From Bacterioplanoides pacificum (GTDB lineage Bacteria > Pseudomonadota > Gammaproteobacteria > Pseudomonadales > Oceanobacteraceae), in assembly GCF_042648445.1 (NCBI RefSeq), contig NZ_JBHRYB010000005.1, positions 868,001 through 932,000 on the forward strand: a stretch of DNA of 64,000 bases. Reading direction: 5' to 3'. Shown here one piece after another: positions 53,923-63,506 of the stretch (position 1 is its first letter; each line of letters opens with the position of its first letter). The notes beneath the pieces are model-generated. The model did no database searches. It saw only the letters and a list, made by a program, of their open reading frames with translations, and was not told where the DNA came from. The position numbers and the translations under genes were made by a program.

Positions 53923-54356
53923 AAATCACCGGCACAGGTGGTGAACGGAATCACCACCACCGGGCTTTTGGCGTGATGCACCAGTGGCTGACTGGCGTCG
54001 AGCAAATCGGGCTGGGCCATATCAAAGTTATACCCCTTTTCCCACAAACGTTTACGCGCGCCACCGGATAACATATTGGTGATTTCACCGGTGAGGTTGT
54101 GACAGGTATCGTCCAGTTCACGGATCTCTTCACCGAGCATATTACTGGCGATTTTAAGAATGGCGGTATCGCTGAAGCTGATCGCCAGCGACCCATGCAC
54201 GGTATCCCCGCGCATCGGAATCATGGCCGACACCGGCCCCAGTGGCTGTTCGCCGTGTTTCAGAAACGGCTTCTGGTGCTCCACCGTCATACTGGCCATC
54301 GTATTAAGAATCTCAGCGATACTCGCAACAAACGGGTTGATAAAATCTACGTTCAT
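53865..54356 (-). CDS. CheX-like chemotaxis/phosphatase-domain protein
   Basis: 163 residues from MNVDFINPFVASI; GGAGG lies 6 nt upstream, which rules against the earlier in-frame start. The CheX fold is seen in IAEILNTMASMTVEH, GSLAISFSDTAILKIAS and the ELDDTCHNLTGEITNMLSGG helix with its acidic-Asn pair, equivalent to the ExxN phosphatase motif (here E in LTGEITN, N at +3). It may dephosphorylate a response regulator. No chemotaxis gene lies nearby. Confidence 0.82.
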   Translation of the reverse strand: MNVDFINPFVASIAEILNTMASMTVEHQKPFLKHGEQPLGPVSAMIPMRGDTVHGSLAISFSDTAILKIASNMLGEEIRELDDTCHNLTGEITNMLSGGARKRLWEKGYNFDMAQPDLLDASQPLVHHAKSPVVVIPFTTCAGDFYIEVALAENFSRAELSLS

Positions 54357-54392
54357 GGCCACCTCCACCAGCAAGCGTAGCCAAACTGACAC

Positions 54393-54421
54393 AAAAAAGC
54401 GCCGCTGAGCGACGCTTTTTT
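54393..54421 (-). terminator. intrinsic terminator downstream of hpt
   Basis: AAAAAAGCG / CGCTTTTTT arms around an inner CGC-TGA-GCG stem, 46 nt past the hpt stop and 37 nt upstream of the CheX-like start. Confidence 0.75.
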
Positions 54422-54466
54422 GTGACTTTTCTGTAGCCGTTCAGACGATTACAGAAACCCTGATCA

Positions 54467-55030
54467 TTACAGGCCTTTCACTGCATAGATGCCCGGCGCA
54501 TTCCGCCAGAAACCGCGATAATCCATACCACAGCCAAACACGTAGCGGTCTTCGACGTCCATGCCGATAAAATCGATACACAGATCGGTGTTTTTACGAT
54601 CATGCACCTTATTAACCAATACCGCAGTGATCACTTCTTTGGCGCCCTGCTGCTTACACTGACGCACCACTTCGCACAAGGTGTTGCCTTCGTCGAAGAT
54701 ATCATCAACGATCAGAACCGTACGGTCGGTCATATCGATTGACGGCGGCGCCTGCCATTGCAGATCGGTGGAACCGCTGGTCTCACCGCGATAACGGGTG
54801 GCGTGCATATAGCCCTGCTCCAGCGGAAAGTTCAGTTTGGGCAGCAGCCGGCCGGCAGTCACCAGGCCGCCGTTCATGATGCCGTACACCACCGGCATGG
54901 CGTCTTTCAGGCGCTCTGAGATGGCCACCGCCATGGAATTCAGCGCGTCTTCCACTTGCTGTTCGGATTTCAGCAGATCAGCGTCTTCCATAACCTTGTT
55001 TAATTCTTCCAGAGTCAGCGGCTGGCTCAT
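54467..55030 (-). CDS. hpt: hypoxanthine-guanine phosphoribosyltransferase
   Basis: 187 residues. It salvages hypoxanthine and guanine with PRPP. The PRPP-binding motif VLIVDDIFDEGNT lies near residue 105 and DFIGMDVEDRYVFGCGMDYRG near the C-terminus supplies the base-binding residues; MNGGLVTAGRLLPKL forms the flexible loop region. In style it is the Hpt/HprT relative of pseudomonads. Monocistronic. Confidence 0.92.
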   Translation of the reverse strand: MSQPLTLEELNKVMEDADLLKSEQQVEDALNSMAVAISERLKDAMPVVYGIMNGGLVTAGRLLPKLNFPLEQGYMHATRYRGETSGSTDLQWQAPPSIDMTDRTVLIVDDIFDEGNTLCEVVRQCKQQGAKEVITAVLVNKVHDRKNTDLCIDFIGMDVEDRYVFGCGMDYRGFWRNAPGIYAVKGL

Positions 55031-55227
55031 CGTGTTACTACCTGTTGGTTAATGTCGGAGAGAAAAACCGCGTATGTTACCACCGCCGTGGCGTGGCGCA
55101 ATTATTTCACCCGCCGTGACCGGGTCGGCAAAAGCCACTGCGGCACGCTGGCGGTTGGGGACATTCCCCGCCGCTGTGATATTATGCCGCGTTTTGTAAA
55201 CTCAACTTCTGCAGTAAGGCTAAGTCC

Positions 55228-56379
55228 ATGACATCAACCGCCGCCATGACACCCACACTGGAACTGGCATTTGAGCTGATCCGCCGCCCTTCCGTGACGC
55301 CCGACGACGAAGGCTGTCAGGCACTGATGATGGAACGGCTGGCGGCCGCCGGCTTCAGTAACGAAGCACTGCGATTCGGCGAAGTTGATAACTTCTGGTC
55401 ACGGCGCGGCAGCGAAGGTCCGCTGGTGTGTTTTGCCGGCCATACCGATGTTGTTCCCACCGGCCCGGAAAAAAACTGGCACAACCCGCCGTTTGAGCCC
55501 GCCATTATCGATGGCATGTTACACGGGCGCGGCGCCGCCGATATGAAAGGTTCACTGGCAGCGTTTCTGGTGGCGACCGAAAACTTTGTTAAAAAACACC
55601 CTGACCACAAAGGCTCCATCGCCTACCTGATTACCAGCGATGAAGAAGGTCCGGCCAAAAACGGCACCGTCAAAGTGGTGGAAACCCTGCAGGCGCGTAA
55701 CGAAAAAATCGATATGTGCATCGTCGGTGAACCCTCCTCCACCAGTCTGGTGGGCGACACGGTAAAAAACGGCCGCCGTGGTTCACTGGGCTGTGTATTA
55801 ACCGTCAAAGGCAAGCAGGGTCACGTGGCTTACCCACACCTGGCGAAAAACCCGGTGCACCTGGCTGCTCCGGCACTGGCCGAGCTGGCCGCTGAACAAT
55901 GGGATCAGGGCAACGACTTTTTCCCGGCCACCAGCTTTCAGATTTCCAATATCAACGCCGGCACCGGTGCCACCAATGTGATTCCGGGTGACTGTGAGGT
56001 GGTATTTAACTTTCGTTTCTCCACCGAGGTCACGGCGGACATCCTGCAACAGCGCAGCGAAGCCATTCTTGATAAACACGGCTTCGACTACGACATCGAA
56101 TGGAACCTCAGCGGTCAGCCATTCCTGACCGACCGCGGCCCGCTGGTGGAAGCCGCGGTTGACGCGATTAAAGCCGTCACCGGCCGCGACACTGAACTGT
56201 CGACCGCCGGCGGTACCTCGGATGGTCGTTTTATTGCCCCGACCGGCGCTCAGGTGCTGGAACTGGGCCCCTGTAACGCCACCATCCACCAGGTCAACGA
56301 ACACGTGTCCGCCGACGACCTCAACACCTTAACCACCATTTACGAACGTATGCTGGAACAGCTGCTGGCCAATGACTGA
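55228..56379 (+). CDS. dapE: succinyl-diaminopimelate desuccinylase
   Basis: An M20 metallo-hydrolase of 383 residues in lysine and peptidoglycan precursor synthesis. Zinc ligands and catalytic residues are visible in FAGHTDVVPTGP (His, Asp), GRGAADMKGSLAAF (Asp) and TSDEEGPAKNG (Glu pair), with a C-terminal His in CNATIHQVNEH. An in-frame second Met at residue 7 is an alternative start. Its stop overlaps rlmA (8 nt). Confidence 0.96.
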   Translation: MTSTAAMTPTLELAFELIRRPSVTPDDEGCQALMMERLAAAGFSNEALRFGEVDNFWSRRGSEGPLVCFAGHTDVVPTGPEKNWHNPPFEPAIIDGMLHGRGAADMKGSLAAFLVATENFVKKHPDHKGSIAYLITSDEEGPAKNGTVKVVETLQARNEKIDMCIVGEPSSTSLVGDTVKNGRRGSLGCVLTVKGKQGHVAYPHLAKNPVHLAAPALAELAAEQWDQGNDFFPATSFQISNINAGTGATNVIPGDCEVVFNFRFSTEVTADILQQRSEAILDKHGFDYDIEWNLSGQPFLTDRGPLVEAAVDAIKAVTGRDTELSTAGGTSDGRFIAPTGAQVLELGPCNATIHQVNEHVSADDLNTLTTIYERMLEQLLAND

Positions 56380-57292
56380 ACTGAGTTCCACTGACAACGG
56401 CTGTGCGCCACTGGCTTCGCAGCTGGCCTGCCCGGTGTGTGCTGAAGCGCTGACCAGTGATGACAACCAGCACTGGCAATGCGGCAACCAGCACAGCTTC
56501 GACCGCGCCCGCCAGGGTTATCTGAACCTGCTGCTGGCGCATAAAAAACGCTCCCGCGCTCCGGGGGATGACGCGGAGATGGTGGCGGCACGCCAGCGGC
56601 TGCTCGATTCCGGCGTATATCAGCCCATTTCTGAGTTATTGAATCAGGCCGTCAGCCACAGCCTGGCCGCTGGCCAGTCACTGCAGCTGTGTGACGTCGG
56701 CTGTGGCGAAGGGTATTACACCCAGGCACTGGCCGATGCGCTGCTGCAGCAACACACCCGCCATCGTATTTATGGCGTCGATATATCCAAAGACGCGGTA
56801 CGGGCCGCCGCCCGCCGGGCACGGACCCCCGACTCGTTATCACCACATTGCGACTGGATCGTTGCCTCCGGTGCCGAGCTGCCGTTTAAAGGCCATTCAC
56901 TCGACCGCATCAGCTGCCTGTTTACCCGCTTAATGCCGGAAGGCTTTGCCCGGGCGCTGAAACAGGACGGCCAGGTGATCACCATCAACACCGGCCTTGG
57001 CCATCTGCGCGAAATGCGCGAGATTCTCTATTCACAAGTCAAAGACAGCTGCTTTAACCCGATCCGGGTCATGGAACAACACGGCTTTATTTGTGTCGCG
57101 GAGCAGCCGCTGCGCTATACGGTTGAGCTGACATCCAGCCAGCAGATCAGCGACTTACTGATGATGACGCCACACGTCTGGAAAGCCACCAGCGAAGCGC
57201 GCCAGCGTCTGATCGCCCAACAGCAGATGAGCGTCAGCATTGATGTGGTATTACATCAGTTTGTCCGCCAGCCGCCGGAGGACGGATTATGA
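56372..57292 (+). CDS. rlmA: 23S rRNA (guanine-N1)-methyltransferase (RlmA type)
   Basis: 306 residues. An N-terminal zinc site (C20, C23, C37, H41) precedes the RlmA-specific HSFDRARQGYLNLLLAHKK segment; CDVGCGEGYYTQAL (about 110-123) is the SAM-binding motif. It methylates a guanine of 23S rRNA helix 35. Overlaps dapE by 8 nt and the TetR gene by 4 nt, so dapE-rlmA-tetR-holC-(58415 gene) look like one transcript. Confidence 0.92.
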   Translation: MTELSSTDNGCAPLASQLACPVCAEALTSDDNQHWQCGNQHSFDRARQGYLNLLLAHKKRSRAPGDDAEMVAARQRLLDSGVYQPISELLNQAVSHSLAAGQSLQLCDVGCGEGYYTQALADALLQQHTRHRIYGVDISKDAVRAAARRARTPDSLSPHCDWIVASGAELPFKGHSLDRISCLFTRLMPEGFARALKQDGQVITINTGLGHLREMREILYSQVKDSCFNPIRVMEQHGFICVAEQPLRYTVELTSSQQISDLLMMTPHVWKATSEARQRLIAQQQMSVSIDVVLHQFVRQPPEDGL

Positions 57293-57981
57293 GCGACACG
57301 CCACAATCCCACAGTGGCTGCGCCATCCGCCAGCGCGCCAAAAGCCCGCAACAAAAAGCGCTGCGCCGCCAGCAGATACTCGACGCCGCCGCTCAGCGCT
57401 TCACCAGCGCCGCCTTCGACAAGGTCAACCTGGTGGACATTGCCGCCGACGCCGGCATCACCAAAGCGGCGCTGTACCGCTATTTCCGCTCCAAAGAAAC
57501 CTTATTTCTGGCGCTGTACCTGCAGCAGATGGAAGCGCTGGTGCAATCGGCCGAACAACTGTCGGCACCGGGTGAACAGCTGGGTGTCGCCGACGCCTGC
57601 CTGCAGGTGATCGAACAACACCCGCTGTTTTGTGGCCTCAACGCCATTATTCATACCGTACTGGAACAAAACCTGACGGTTGACGAAGCACGGGCGTTTA
57701 AAACCGAATTATTACCCCTGATGGCCCGCTTTGCTTCCCAGATCAGCCGCTGGCTGCCACTGACTAACGACCAGGCGATTGGCTTGCTGCACCACATTCA
57801 GGCCAGCATGATCGGCTGCTGGCACATCGCCCACCCGGGCGACACCACACTGGAAGTGATGAGCCAGCCCCCTTTCACCCTGCTTAAGGTGGAATTCCGT
57901 CAGATCTTCCGCCAGCACATTCAGTGGCTGATCAGCGGTTTAAGCGAACAGCTGCCGCCCGGCAGTCAGGAGCCGTCATGA
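57289..57981 (+). CDS. TetR-family transcriptional regulator
   Basis: 230 residues with an N-terminal TetR HTH (about 23-69): RRQQILDAAAQRFTSAAF, NLVDIAADAGITKAALYRYF, RSKETLFLALY. The rest is helical and variable, as expected of the ligand domain. Coupled by ATGA overlaps to rlmA upstream and holC downstream, an unusual place for a regulator, so its target may lie elsewhere. Ligand unknown. Confidence 0.9.
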   Translation: MSDTPQSHSGCAIRQRAKSPQQKALRRQQILDAAAQRFTSAAFDKVNLVDIAADAGITKAALYRYFRSKETLFLALYLQQMEALVQSAEQLSAPGEQLGVADACLQVIEQHPLFCGLNAIIHTVLEQNLTVDEARAFKTELLPLMARFASQISRWLPLTNDQAIGLLHHIQASMIGCWHIAHPGDTTLEVMSQPPFTLLKVEFRQIFRQHIQWLISGLSEQLPPGSQEPS

Positions 57982-58415
57982 CCCAGGTGGATTTTTATGT
58001 ATTAGGCGGCCAGCAGATTAACGATCAGTGGTTATTTGCCTGCCGGCTGAGCGAAAAAGCCGCCCGCCAGGGCAAGCAGATTCTGCTGCAGGTTGACGAC
58101 GCGCAACAGGCGCAGCAGCTGAGCGAGTTATTATGGTGCCATCGCGAGGGCGCTTTTGTACCACACGCACTGAGTAACGATAATCAGGCACCGGCCGACG
58201 TCGACATCAGCATTGGCTGGAGCACAGATCCGGGCCATCAGCATGACGTATTGATTAACCTCAGCAGCAAACTACCTGACTTTTTCAGCCGTTTTCACCG
58301 GCTGGTGGAAGTGGTGGTTCAACACGATCGCGTGCTTGACTACACTCGCAACCATTATAAATTTTTAAAAGACCGGGGTTATCCGGTCACCCATACCGAT
58401 ATGAGACTGCGTTAA
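57978..58415 (+). CDS. holC: DNA polymerase III chi subunit
   Basis: 145 residues from MTQVDFYVLGG; the frame is open slightly upstream inside the TetR gene, but the ATGA overlap marks the likely start. FYVL near the N-terminus, ARQGKQILLQVDDAQQAQQL and LLWCHREGAFVPH are HolC signatures, and VLINLSSKLPDFF follows. Chi couples the clamp loader to SSB. The stop overlaps the next start (TAATG). Confidence 0.92.
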   Translation: MTQVDFYVLGGQQINDQWLFACRLSEKAARQGKQILLQVDDAQQAQQLSELLWCHREGAFVPHALSNDNQAPADVDISIGWSTDPGHQHDVLINLSSKLPDFFSRFHRLVEVVVQHDRVLDYTRNHYKFLKDRGYPVTHTDMRLR

Positions 58416-59059
58416 TGAGCAACCCTGACGATCCACGCGATTTGTTGGACGAACTCGAAACCCTGCAACGGGTTCTGGACGATGCTGCATCCGATCAGGT
58501 CGACCGCGACCAGAGCGCGCCCAGCCTGGATCCCCTGGAGCTGGGTTCACTGGAAAATATTCCGGTGCTGGATGAACTGTTTGGCGAACCGGATAAACCG
58601 GCCGCCAGCGACAAACAACAACGCCCTGGTCTGCGTGCCGTGCCGGACGCTCCGGCCCCGAGCGACGATAACCCGGCGCCCGGCGAACAACACCCGCTGG
58701 CCGGTTTAACCGCAGCCAGCACGCCGTCGGTGGCACGGGTCTCCGGCAATCCGTTTTTACCCCAGGCGATTCTCGATAAACTGGCCCACGAGCGCGAAGC
58801 AGCGCAATACAGTGCCGAACAGGCCCAGGCCACCATGGCCAAAATCATGGGCAGCGCGGTCGACGACCCCTTTACCTTCGACGACCTGAGCGACGACGAG
58901 CCAGAAATCAGCGCCGATGCGCCACTGGCAGAGCCGGCACCGCTGGCCAGCCAGGCCATCAGCGATCGCCATAAAGCCGCCATCATCAACGAACTGGTAG
59001 AAGAAATGCTGCCGCAAATCGAAGCCCGGTTGCGTCAACTTCTGGCCGACAAACTCTGA
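58415..59059 (+). CDS. acidic protein between holC and valS, function unknown
   Basis: 214 residues, rich in Asp, Ala and Pro, mostly disordered to about residue 100. A better-ordered helical C-terminus (NPFLPQAILDKLAHEREAAQ and IINELVEEMLPQIEARLRQL) resembles the small proteins encoded between holC and valS in pseudomonads. Starts within the holC stop codon (TAATG). Function unknown, possibly connected to DNA polymerase III by position only. Confidence 0.78.
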   Translation: MSNPDDPRDLLDELETLQRVLDDAASDQVDRDQSAPSLDPLELGSLENIPVLDELFGEPDKPAASDKQQRPGLRAVPDAPAPSDDNPAPGEQHPLAGLTAASTPSVARVSGNPFLPQAILDKLAHEREAAQYSAEQAQATMAKIMGSAVDDPFTFDDLSDDEPEISADAPLAEPAPLASQAISDRHKAAIINELVEEMLPQIEARLRQLLADKL

Positions 59060-59175
59060 TTTCCACTCTCCGGGCGAGGTTCTGAATCGCCCGGCCTCCC
59101 CTGTTTCCGGCGCTGCAATTCCGTTATAATGCGGCCCATTTTTCACATCCGTTTGAATGAGTAGCAACAAGCCCT

Positions 59176-62100
59176 ATGGATAAGACGTATCAACCCAGCC
59201 GCCTGGAGCAAAACTGGTATCAGCAATGGGAAGAAGAAGGTTACTTCAAACCTTATCAAGACCAGCTGACCGGCGAAGGATATTCCATCATGATCCCGCC
59301 GCCGAACGTCACCGGCTCGCTGCACATGGGTCATGCGTTCCAGCACACCATTCAGGATGCCCTGACGCGCTACAAGCGTATGAATGGCCATAAAACCTTA
59401 TGGCAGGTCGGCACCGACCACGCCGGTATCGCCACCCAGATGGTGGTTGAACGTAAACTGGCGGCCGAAGGCCAGCCGGATCGTCATGCGTTAGGCCGGG
59501 AAGAATTCACCAAAAAAATCTGGGAGTGGAAAGAACACTCCGGCGGCACCATCACCAGCCAGATGCGTCGTTTAGGCAACTCGGTAGACTGGGAAACCGA
59601 ACGTTTCACCATGGACGACGGTTTCTACAAAGCGGTTCAGGAAGTTTTCGTTCGCTTGTACCAAGACGGTCTGATCTACCGTGGTAAGCGCCTGGTTAAC
59701 TGGGACCCGAAATTACACACCGCCATCTCTGACCTGGAAGTCGAAAACAAAGACGTGAAAGGCAAGATGTGGCACCTGAAATACCCACTGGCCGACGGCT
59801 TAACCTACACAGACGAAGACGGCAACGAACACGCTCATATCGTGGTTGCCACAACACGTCCGGAAACCATGCTGGGTGATACCGGCGTGGCAGTTAACCT
59901 GGAAGACCCGCGCTACCAGCACTTAATTGGCAAAGACGTGATCCTGCCATTTGTTGAGCGCCGTATTCCAATCGTTGGCGACGAACACGCCGATATGGAA
60001 AAAGGCACCGGCTGTGTGAAAATCACCCCGGCCCACGACTTCAATGACTACGAAGTGGGCAAACGCTGCCAGCTGCCAATGATCAACGTGCTGACCTTCA
60101 ACGCCGATATCCGCGACGAAGCGCAGACCTTTAACACCGACGGCAGCGTCAATAACGAACTGTCGGGTTTTATTCCTGAGAAGTACCGTGGCTTGGAGCG
60201 CTTTGCCGCGCGCAAAGCCATCGTGGCCGATTTCGAAGAAGCCGGCCTGCTAGTTGATATCGTTGAAAACGACATGGTGATTCCATACGGCGACCGTGGC
60301 GGCGTGGTGATTGAGCCAATGCTGACCGACCAATGGTACGTAGACGCCAAAACCCTGGCTAAGCCTGCGATTGAAGCGGTTGAAAACGGCGATATCGAAT
60401 TTGTGCCGAAGAACTACGAAAACATGTACTTCTCCTGGATGCGTGATATCCAGGACTGGTGTATCTCCCGTCAGCTGTGGTGGGGTCACCGTATCCCGGC
60501 CTGGTACGACGAAGAAGGTAACGTCTACGTTGCCCGCAGCGAAGACGAAGTTCGCGCACAAAACAATCTGGCGGCCGACGTTGAACTGGTTCAGGACAAC
60601 GACGTTCTGGATACCTGGTTCTCCTCTGCCCTGTGGACCTTCGGCACCTTAGGCTGGCCAAACCTGGACGATCCGGAAGTTGCCAAACGCATGGCCGACT
60701 TCCACCCGACCGACGTACTGGTTACCGGTTTCGACATTATCTTCTTCTGGGTAGCGCGCATGATCATGATGACCATGCACTTCTGCAAAGATGAAGACGG
60801 CAAAGCTCAGGTACCGTTTAAAACCGTGTACGTCACCGGTCTGATCCGTGACGAAGTCGGTCAGAAAATGTCGAAATCCAAGGGTAACGTACTCGACCCG
60901 CTGGATATGATCGACGGTATTTCCCTCGACGATCTGATGCACAAGCGCACCGGCAATATGATGCAGCCACAGCTGGCTGAGAAAATTGGCAAACGCACGA
61001 AAAAAGAATTCCCGGAAGGCATTGCCCCACACGGCACCGACGCCCTGCGTTTCACCCTGGCGGCGATGGCGTCCACCGGTCGTGATATCAACTGGGATAT
61101 GAAACGTCTGGAAGGTTACCGGAACTTCTGTAACAAGTTATGGAACGCCTCGCGTTATGTGATGTTATCGGTTGCCGGCGAAGAAGCGGTTGATAAAGCC
61201 GCAGCTGACGGTACTACGATTGCTATTACCGATGAAATGAAAGCCAAGTGCGGCGCCAACGGTGAAGACGCCGTGCTGTCGCTGGCGGATCGCTGGATTA
61301 TTTCCCGCCTGCAATTTGCCGAGCAGGAAGTGCGTCGTCACTTCGACCAGTACCGTTTCGATATGGCCGCTCACGCGCTGTACGAATTTATCTGGAACGA
61401 ATACTGCGATTGGTACCTGGAACTGTCTAAGCCAATTCTGTGGATGGATGATGCGCAGGACAGCGCGAATGCCGCGGGAGACAGGATGTCGGAAGCGGCC
61501 GAAAATGCTGCAAAAATGAAACGCGGCACCCTGGGCACTCTGGTTCGGGTACTGGAAGCAGTATTACGACTGGCTCACCCCATCATGCCGTTTATCACCG
61601 AAGAAATCTGGCAGCAGGTTAAAGAGCTGGCCGGTAAATCCGGCGATAGCATTATGCTGGCGGAATTCCCGCAGGCTCAGGAAAGCTTAATCGACGCCGA
61701 CGCCGAAGCCGACGTCAAATGGCTGCAGGATGTGATCACCGCGGTCCGTAACGTACGTGGTGAGAAGAATATTCCACCAAGCAAAGCGCTGGAATTATTA
61801 TTCAAAAACGGCGACGACGATGACTTCCGTCGTGCCGAAGAAAACCAGGCCTTCCTGATGAAACTGGCCAAGCTGGAGAAGCTGACCTGGCTCAACGACG
61901 GTGATGAAGAACCGATGTCGGTCACCCAACTGGTTGGCGATATGGAAATTCTGATTCCGATGGCTGGCTTTATCGATAAAGACGCCGAAGTCGCGCGTCT
62001 GAATAAATCGATTGAGAAACTCGGCAAAGATCTGGAACGCGTCACCAACAAGCTGGGCAACCCGGGCTTTACCGACAAAGCACCGGCGGCGGTGATCGAA

Positions 62101-62181
62101 AAAGAGAAAGAAAAAGCCGCAGGCTTCGAGCGTGATATCGCCAAGCTGAAAGAGCAAATCGAGAAAATCCAGGCGCTGTAA
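59176..62181 (+). CDS. valS: valyl-tRNA synthetase
   Basis: A class I synthetase of 1001 residues. HMGH (50-53) is the HIGH motif within PPPNVTGSLHMGH; KMSKS is at 564-568; the CP1 editing domain is present around residues 190-360 (TTRPETMLGDTGVAVN, about 227-242). The ending EKEKAAGFERDIAKLKEQ is the usual C-terminal coiled coil. A short Ala/Ser-rich stretch (about residues 758-778) is somewhat unusual. It has its own promoter region (116 nt gap after the acidic gene). Confidence 0.97.
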   Translation: MDKTYQPSRLEQNWYQQWEEEGYFKPYQDQLTGEGYSIMIPPPNVTGSLHMGHAFQHTIQDALTRYKRMNGHKTLWQVGTDHAGIATQMVVERKLAAEGQPDRHALGREEFTKKIWEWKEHSGGTITSQMRRLGNSVDWETERFTMDDGFYKAVQEVFVRLYQDGLIYRGKRLVNWDPKLHTAISDLEVENKDVKGKMWHLKYPLADGLTYTDEDGNEHAHIVVATTRPETMLGDTGVAVNLEDPRYQHLIGKDVILPFVERRIPIVGDEHADMEKGTGCVKITPAHDFNDYEVGKRCQLPMINVLTFNADIRDEAQTFNTDGSVNNELSGFIPEKYRGLERFAARKAIVADFEEAGLLVDIVENDMVIPYGDRGGVVIEPMLTDQWYVDAKTLAKPAIEAVENGDIEFVPKNYENMYFSWMRDIQDWCISRQLWWGHRIPAWYDEEGNVYVARSEDEVRAQNNLAADVELVQDNDVLDTWFSSALWTFGTLGWPNLDDPEVAKRMADFHPTDVLVTGFDIIFFWVARMIMMTMHFCKDEDGKAQVPFKTVYVTGLIRDEVGQKMSKSKGNVLDPLDMIDGISLDDLMHKRTGNMMQPQLAEKIGKRTKKEFPEGIAPHGTDALRFTLAAMASTGRDINWDMKRLEGYRNFCNKLWNASRYVMLSVAGEEAVDKAAADGTTIAITDEMKAKCGANGEDAVLSLADRWIISRLQFAEQEVRRHFDQYRFDMAAHALYEFIWNEYCDWYLELSKPILWMDDAQDSANAAGDRMSEAAENAAKMKRGTLGTLVRVLEAVLRLAHPIMPFITEEIWQQVKELAGKSGDSIMLAEFPQAQESLIDADAEADVKWLQDVITAVRNVRGEKNIPPSKALELLFKNGDDDDFRRAEENQAFLMKLAKLEKLTWLNDGDEEPMSVTQLVGDMEILIPMAGFIDKDAEVARLNKSIEKLGKDLERVTNKLGNPGFTDKAPAAVIEKEKEKAAGFERDIAKLKEQIEKIQAL

Positions 62182-62210
62182 GACGCGCCTGATTCCCTCA
62201 ACATGGTCTG

Positions 62211-62481
62211 GCTCCCACGCTAAGCGTGGGAGCTAGGGTAACATCTCTAAATAAAGCCGCCCAAGAGTCTGGCTCCCACGCTCTGCGTGGTAGTCATGTC
62301 TGAATTGAGAAAATCAGAAGATTAAGGCCTGGCGGTCTAACTCCCACGCAGAGCGTGGGAGCTAGGGTAGACGCGCCTGAGCTTGGTCTGGCTCCCACGC
62401 TCTGCGTGGTAGCCGTGTCTTAATTGAGAAAATCAGAAGATGAAGGCCTGGCGGTCTAGCTCCCACGCTCTGCGTGGTAGC
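62211..62481. repeat. cluster of five REP-like palindromes
   Basis: Five GCTCCCACGC-x-GCGTGGgAGC palindromes at about 62211-62233, 62272-62293, 62341-62361, 62391-62413 and 62459-62481. The first and third are perfect; the other three carry GCGTGGTAG. A segment of about 80 nt (containing TTGAGAAAATCAGAAGAT and GGCCTGGCGGTCTA) is repeated with a spacing of 119 nt, so the cluster grew by tandem duplication. It fills the 396-nt gap between valS and the Fic gene; no coding sequence seen. Confidence 0.92.
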
Positions 62482-62577
62482 CAGAATAAAATCCCGCTGA
62501 CGTTTTAGCTCAGAGGGATTTTATTATCCGCTTCCGCTAAAATAGCGAGAAACCAATCTCCTTCTGAGCCTCACTCT

Positions 62578-63270
62578 ATGAACCAACAAGCTTTCGTTCA
62601 GATCAAACCCAATCAGGCCAAAGCCCTGATGCTGGCTAAGCATGACCTGTCTTCGTTGGTTCATAACGCCATTCAGCTGGAAAATATTAACTTCACCCTG
62701 CCTGAAGTTCAGACCATTCTCGATGGCATCACCATTGGCGGCAGCAAATTAACCGACCAGGTGATTACCGCAAACCAGGGCAAAGCCTGGAATGCTTTAT
62801 TTGCCATGATCAAAAATGATGAGTTTGAAGTAACCGCAGACATCGCTTGTAAACTGCATGGTATTGCCGGACTGGAAGAAGCATTGGAATGGGGCCACTT
62901 CAGAACGGGTGGCGTTCTGATTGCAGGTACCAGCTACACTCCACCCAAAGCCGACTTATTGCCAGCTGCATTTGAAAAAATGGTCGACGATATGAATCAG
63001 CTGGATGATATTTACGATCAGGCAATTCATGTGTTTCTGACCATGGCGCGCAATCAGTTCTTCTGGGACGTTAATAAACGCATGGGCCGCTTTATGATGA
63101 ATGGAGTGCTGCTGCAAGCAGGCTACCCGGCGATTAACCTGCCCGCCTCACGACAATTGGAGTTCAATCAGCTGATGCTGGATTTTTATGAATCGAATGA
63201 ACAAGGACCTATGAATGCCTTTATGCGCTCATGCCTTGATCCCAGAGCCATCGAAATTATGCAGGAATAG
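62578..63270 (+). CDS. Fic/Fido-fold protein with degenerate catalytic motif
   Basis: 230 residues. The Fic core helices are seen in HVFLTMARNQFFWDVNKRMGR. Against HPFxxGNGRxxR the segment at 160-171 reads QFFWDVNKRMGR: His to Gln, Pro to Phe, the first Gly to Val, with Asn, Lys and both Arg kept. NFTLPEVQTILDGITIGGSK near residue 38 resembles the N-terminal helix region of class II Fic proteins. Without the catalytic His, AMP transfer in the usual way is unlikely. Related proteins with QFF at this place exist, so it may be a distinct subgroup. No toxin-antitoxin partner is adjacent. Confidence 0.8.
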   Translation: MNQQAFVQIKPNQAKALMLAKHDLSSLVHNAIQLENINFTLPEVQTILDGITIGGSKLTDQVITANQGKAWNALFAMIKNDEFEVTADIACKLHGIAGLEEALEWGHFRTGGVLIAGTSYTPPKADLLPAAFEKMVDDMNQLDDIYDQAIHVFLTMARNQFFWDVNKRMGRFMMNGVLLQAGYPAINLPASRQLEFNQLMLDFYESNEQGPMNAFMRSCLDPRAIEIMQE

Positions 63271-63288
63271 ATTCTGATATTAAAAAGC

Positions 63289-63322
63289 AAAACCGCCCCA
63301 CTCTTCGAGTCGGGCGGTTTTT
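63289..63322 (+). terminator. intrinsic terminator after the Fic gene
   Basis: AAAACCGCCC-N12-GGGCGGTTTTT hairpin with a T run, about 20 nt past the stop. Confidence 0.9.
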
Positions 63323-63506
63323 ATTTGCCTGCGCCACCCTCTCTTCTCTCACTCCCTCCTCGCTCCCTCCAAACCGGCATTTCCAGCCAGTTTGTATACC
63401 CTCACCGCCCGACCAGAATTGACCGTATCTGGCTGTCGATTTACGCAGCAAACATGGGTAAACTCACCTGAGTAAATACTCTAATAATCAACAAAACCAA
63501 TTACCT

